NCBI GenBank assembly: GCA_900313015.1
Contig: OMPR01000013.1
Location: 154,725 to 218,724, forward strand
From: Rhodobacteraceae bacterium EL53
GTDB lineage: Bacteria > Pseudomonadota > Alphaproteobacteria > Rhodobacterales > Rhodobacteraceae
Direction of reading: 5' to 3'
Length of the DNA: 64,000 nt
Shown here: positions 63,332 through 64,000 of the stretch, in pieces
How the letters are laid out: the number at the start of each line of letters is the position of its first letter
Numbering within the stretch: the first letter of the stretch is position 1
Position numbers and translations under genes: made by a program
The notes under the pieces: model-generated
Database searches by the model: none
Seen by the model: only the letters and a program-made list of their open reading frames with translations
What the model was told of the DNA's origin: nothing

Positions 63332-64000
63332 TTACTTAACCGGGTCGCGACCGATTGCTGCCAGAGCAGCATTCACTTTTTCGATGCCGCCAACCGACTC
63401 ATAGAACTGAGGCCATACAGCTTCGGTTGCGAGTGAGATGAACTCTTCTTCGTTGTTCTCAGGGTCGACGATTTCCATGCCGCGCTCTTGCAGAGTGGCT
63501 TTGATGGTCGATTCCTGATCGCGCAGATACTGAGCAGAGAAGGTGGTTGCAGCTTGGCCAGCAGCCAGAACGGCAGCTTGATCGTCAGCAGACATGCCCG
63601 AGAATACAGCCTCGGATACGATCAGTGGCTCGATCGAGAAGAGGTAACGCAGGTTGGTGATGTAGGACTGAACTTCGTCGAACTTCATCGCGTAGTTGGT
63701 GATGTAAGGGTTGTCCTGTGCATCAACAACTTTGGTCTGCAGGCCAGCAAAAGTTTCGGACCATGCCATTGGTGTCGGATTTACGCCCCACGACTGGTAA
63801 GTCGCTATCATGATTGCGTTTTTGGGTGTACGGATAACCAGATCCGACAGATCCGCAACCGACTTAACAGGGTGCTTGGAGTTGGTCAGAACGCGGAAGC
63901 CCGAGTAAGCCCAACCGATGATGCGTACACCGGAATCACGCAGTGTGTTTTCTACCAGCTCTTGACCGATCGGGCCTTGGGTCAGCGTTTCCGCATCTTC
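63332..64000 (-). CDS. TRAP transporter substrate-binding protein, C-terminal part (DctP-type)
   Basis: 222 codons of the C-terminal part are in the window; the gene begins beyond base 64000 on the minus strand. An internal ATG at 63811 is not the real start, because the reading frame stays open to the window edge. Family features include VIRTPKNAIMIATYQSWGVNPTPMAWSETFAGLQTKVVDAQDNPY and the Gln-rich C-terminal helices. The substrate is unknown but taurine is suggested by its neighbours (tauK-like). Confidence 0.9.
   Translation of the reverse strand, partial: EDAETLTQGPIGQELVENTLRDSGVRIIGWAYSGFRVLTNSKHPVKSVADLSDLVIRTPKNAIMIATYQSWGVNPTPMAWSETFAGLQTKVVDAQDNPYITNYAMKFDEVQSYITNLRYLFSIEPLIVSEAVFSGMSADDQAAVLAAGQAATTFSAQYLRDQESTIKATLQERGMEIVDPENNEEEFISLATEAVWPQFYESVGGIEKVNAALAAIGRDPVK

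Noticed and set aside
1-64000. CRISPR arrays, insertion sequences, prophage genes or integrases
   Set aside because: None were recognised; the accessory genes lack direct-repeat borders or transposase remnants that I could see.

Overview
The window is a chromosomal segment of a marine Alphaproteobacterium of the Rhodobacteraceae, probably the Roseobacter group. The indicators are the gene order of the ribosomal cluster, the aapJQMP general amino acid ABC transporter, ATP12, TauXY-type oxidoreductase genes next to a TRAP transporter, the imuA-imuB-dnaE2 cassette, and protein sequences that look typical of that group. No insertion sequence, phage gene, CRISPR array or rRNA gene was seen. The only tRNA found is a tRNA-Arg(ACG).

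Layout. (1) 1-23.8 kb: the 3' end of tuf followed by the S10, spc and alpha ribosomal protein genes on the plus strand (rpsJ to rplQ), with secY, adk and rpoA. The cluster is cut into segments by accessory genes: an RcnB/CigR-like secreted protein between tuf and rpsJ; a truncated haemoglobin between rplW and rplB; a block of an NmrA-like reductase, a membrane-anchored RTX-like protein, a 2OG-Fe(II) oxygenase-like protein and a small membrane protein between rplP and rpmC; a DUF1127 protein and an opposing class III adenylate cyclase between rpmD and rplO; and a TylF/TPR/methyltransferase fusion between adk and rpsM. Good intrinsic terminators close several segments, and sigma70-like promoters with 17-bp spacers open several of the next ones.

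(2) 23.9-34.4 kb, plus strand: HtrA/DegP protease, rarA, crcB, an RluA-family pseudouridine synthase, a HAD phosphatase, the ATP12 chaperone, then aapJQMP.

(3) 34.4-47.8 kb, mostly minus strand: a chain of sterol desaturase, ferredoxin-like protein and SixA-like phosphatase; argB; and the rpmH-rnpA-yidD / yidC-MOSC-engB neighbourhood, expanded with ttcA, an EAL protein, a DUF2946-like protein and a PepSY membrane protein. Two plus-strand genes, an SDR and an alpha/beta hydrolase, sit inside it. Many neighbours overlap by exactly 4 nt (ATGA or GTGA), which points to translational coupling.

(4) 48-57.2 kb, plus strand: a TVP38/TMEM64 membrane protein with a MerA-like flavin disulfide oxidoreductase, an orphan histidine kinase, tRNA-Arg, then the SOS mutasome imuA-imuB-dnaE2.

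(5) 57.2-64 kb, minus strand: rsgA, then a TRAP transporter (binding protein cut by the window edge), a universal stress protein, an NTF2/SnoaL-like protein, a DAO-type flavoprotein and a cupin. By family and order this last group resembles the taurine uptake and dehydrogenase (tauKLM, tauXY) loci of Paracoccus and roseobacters.
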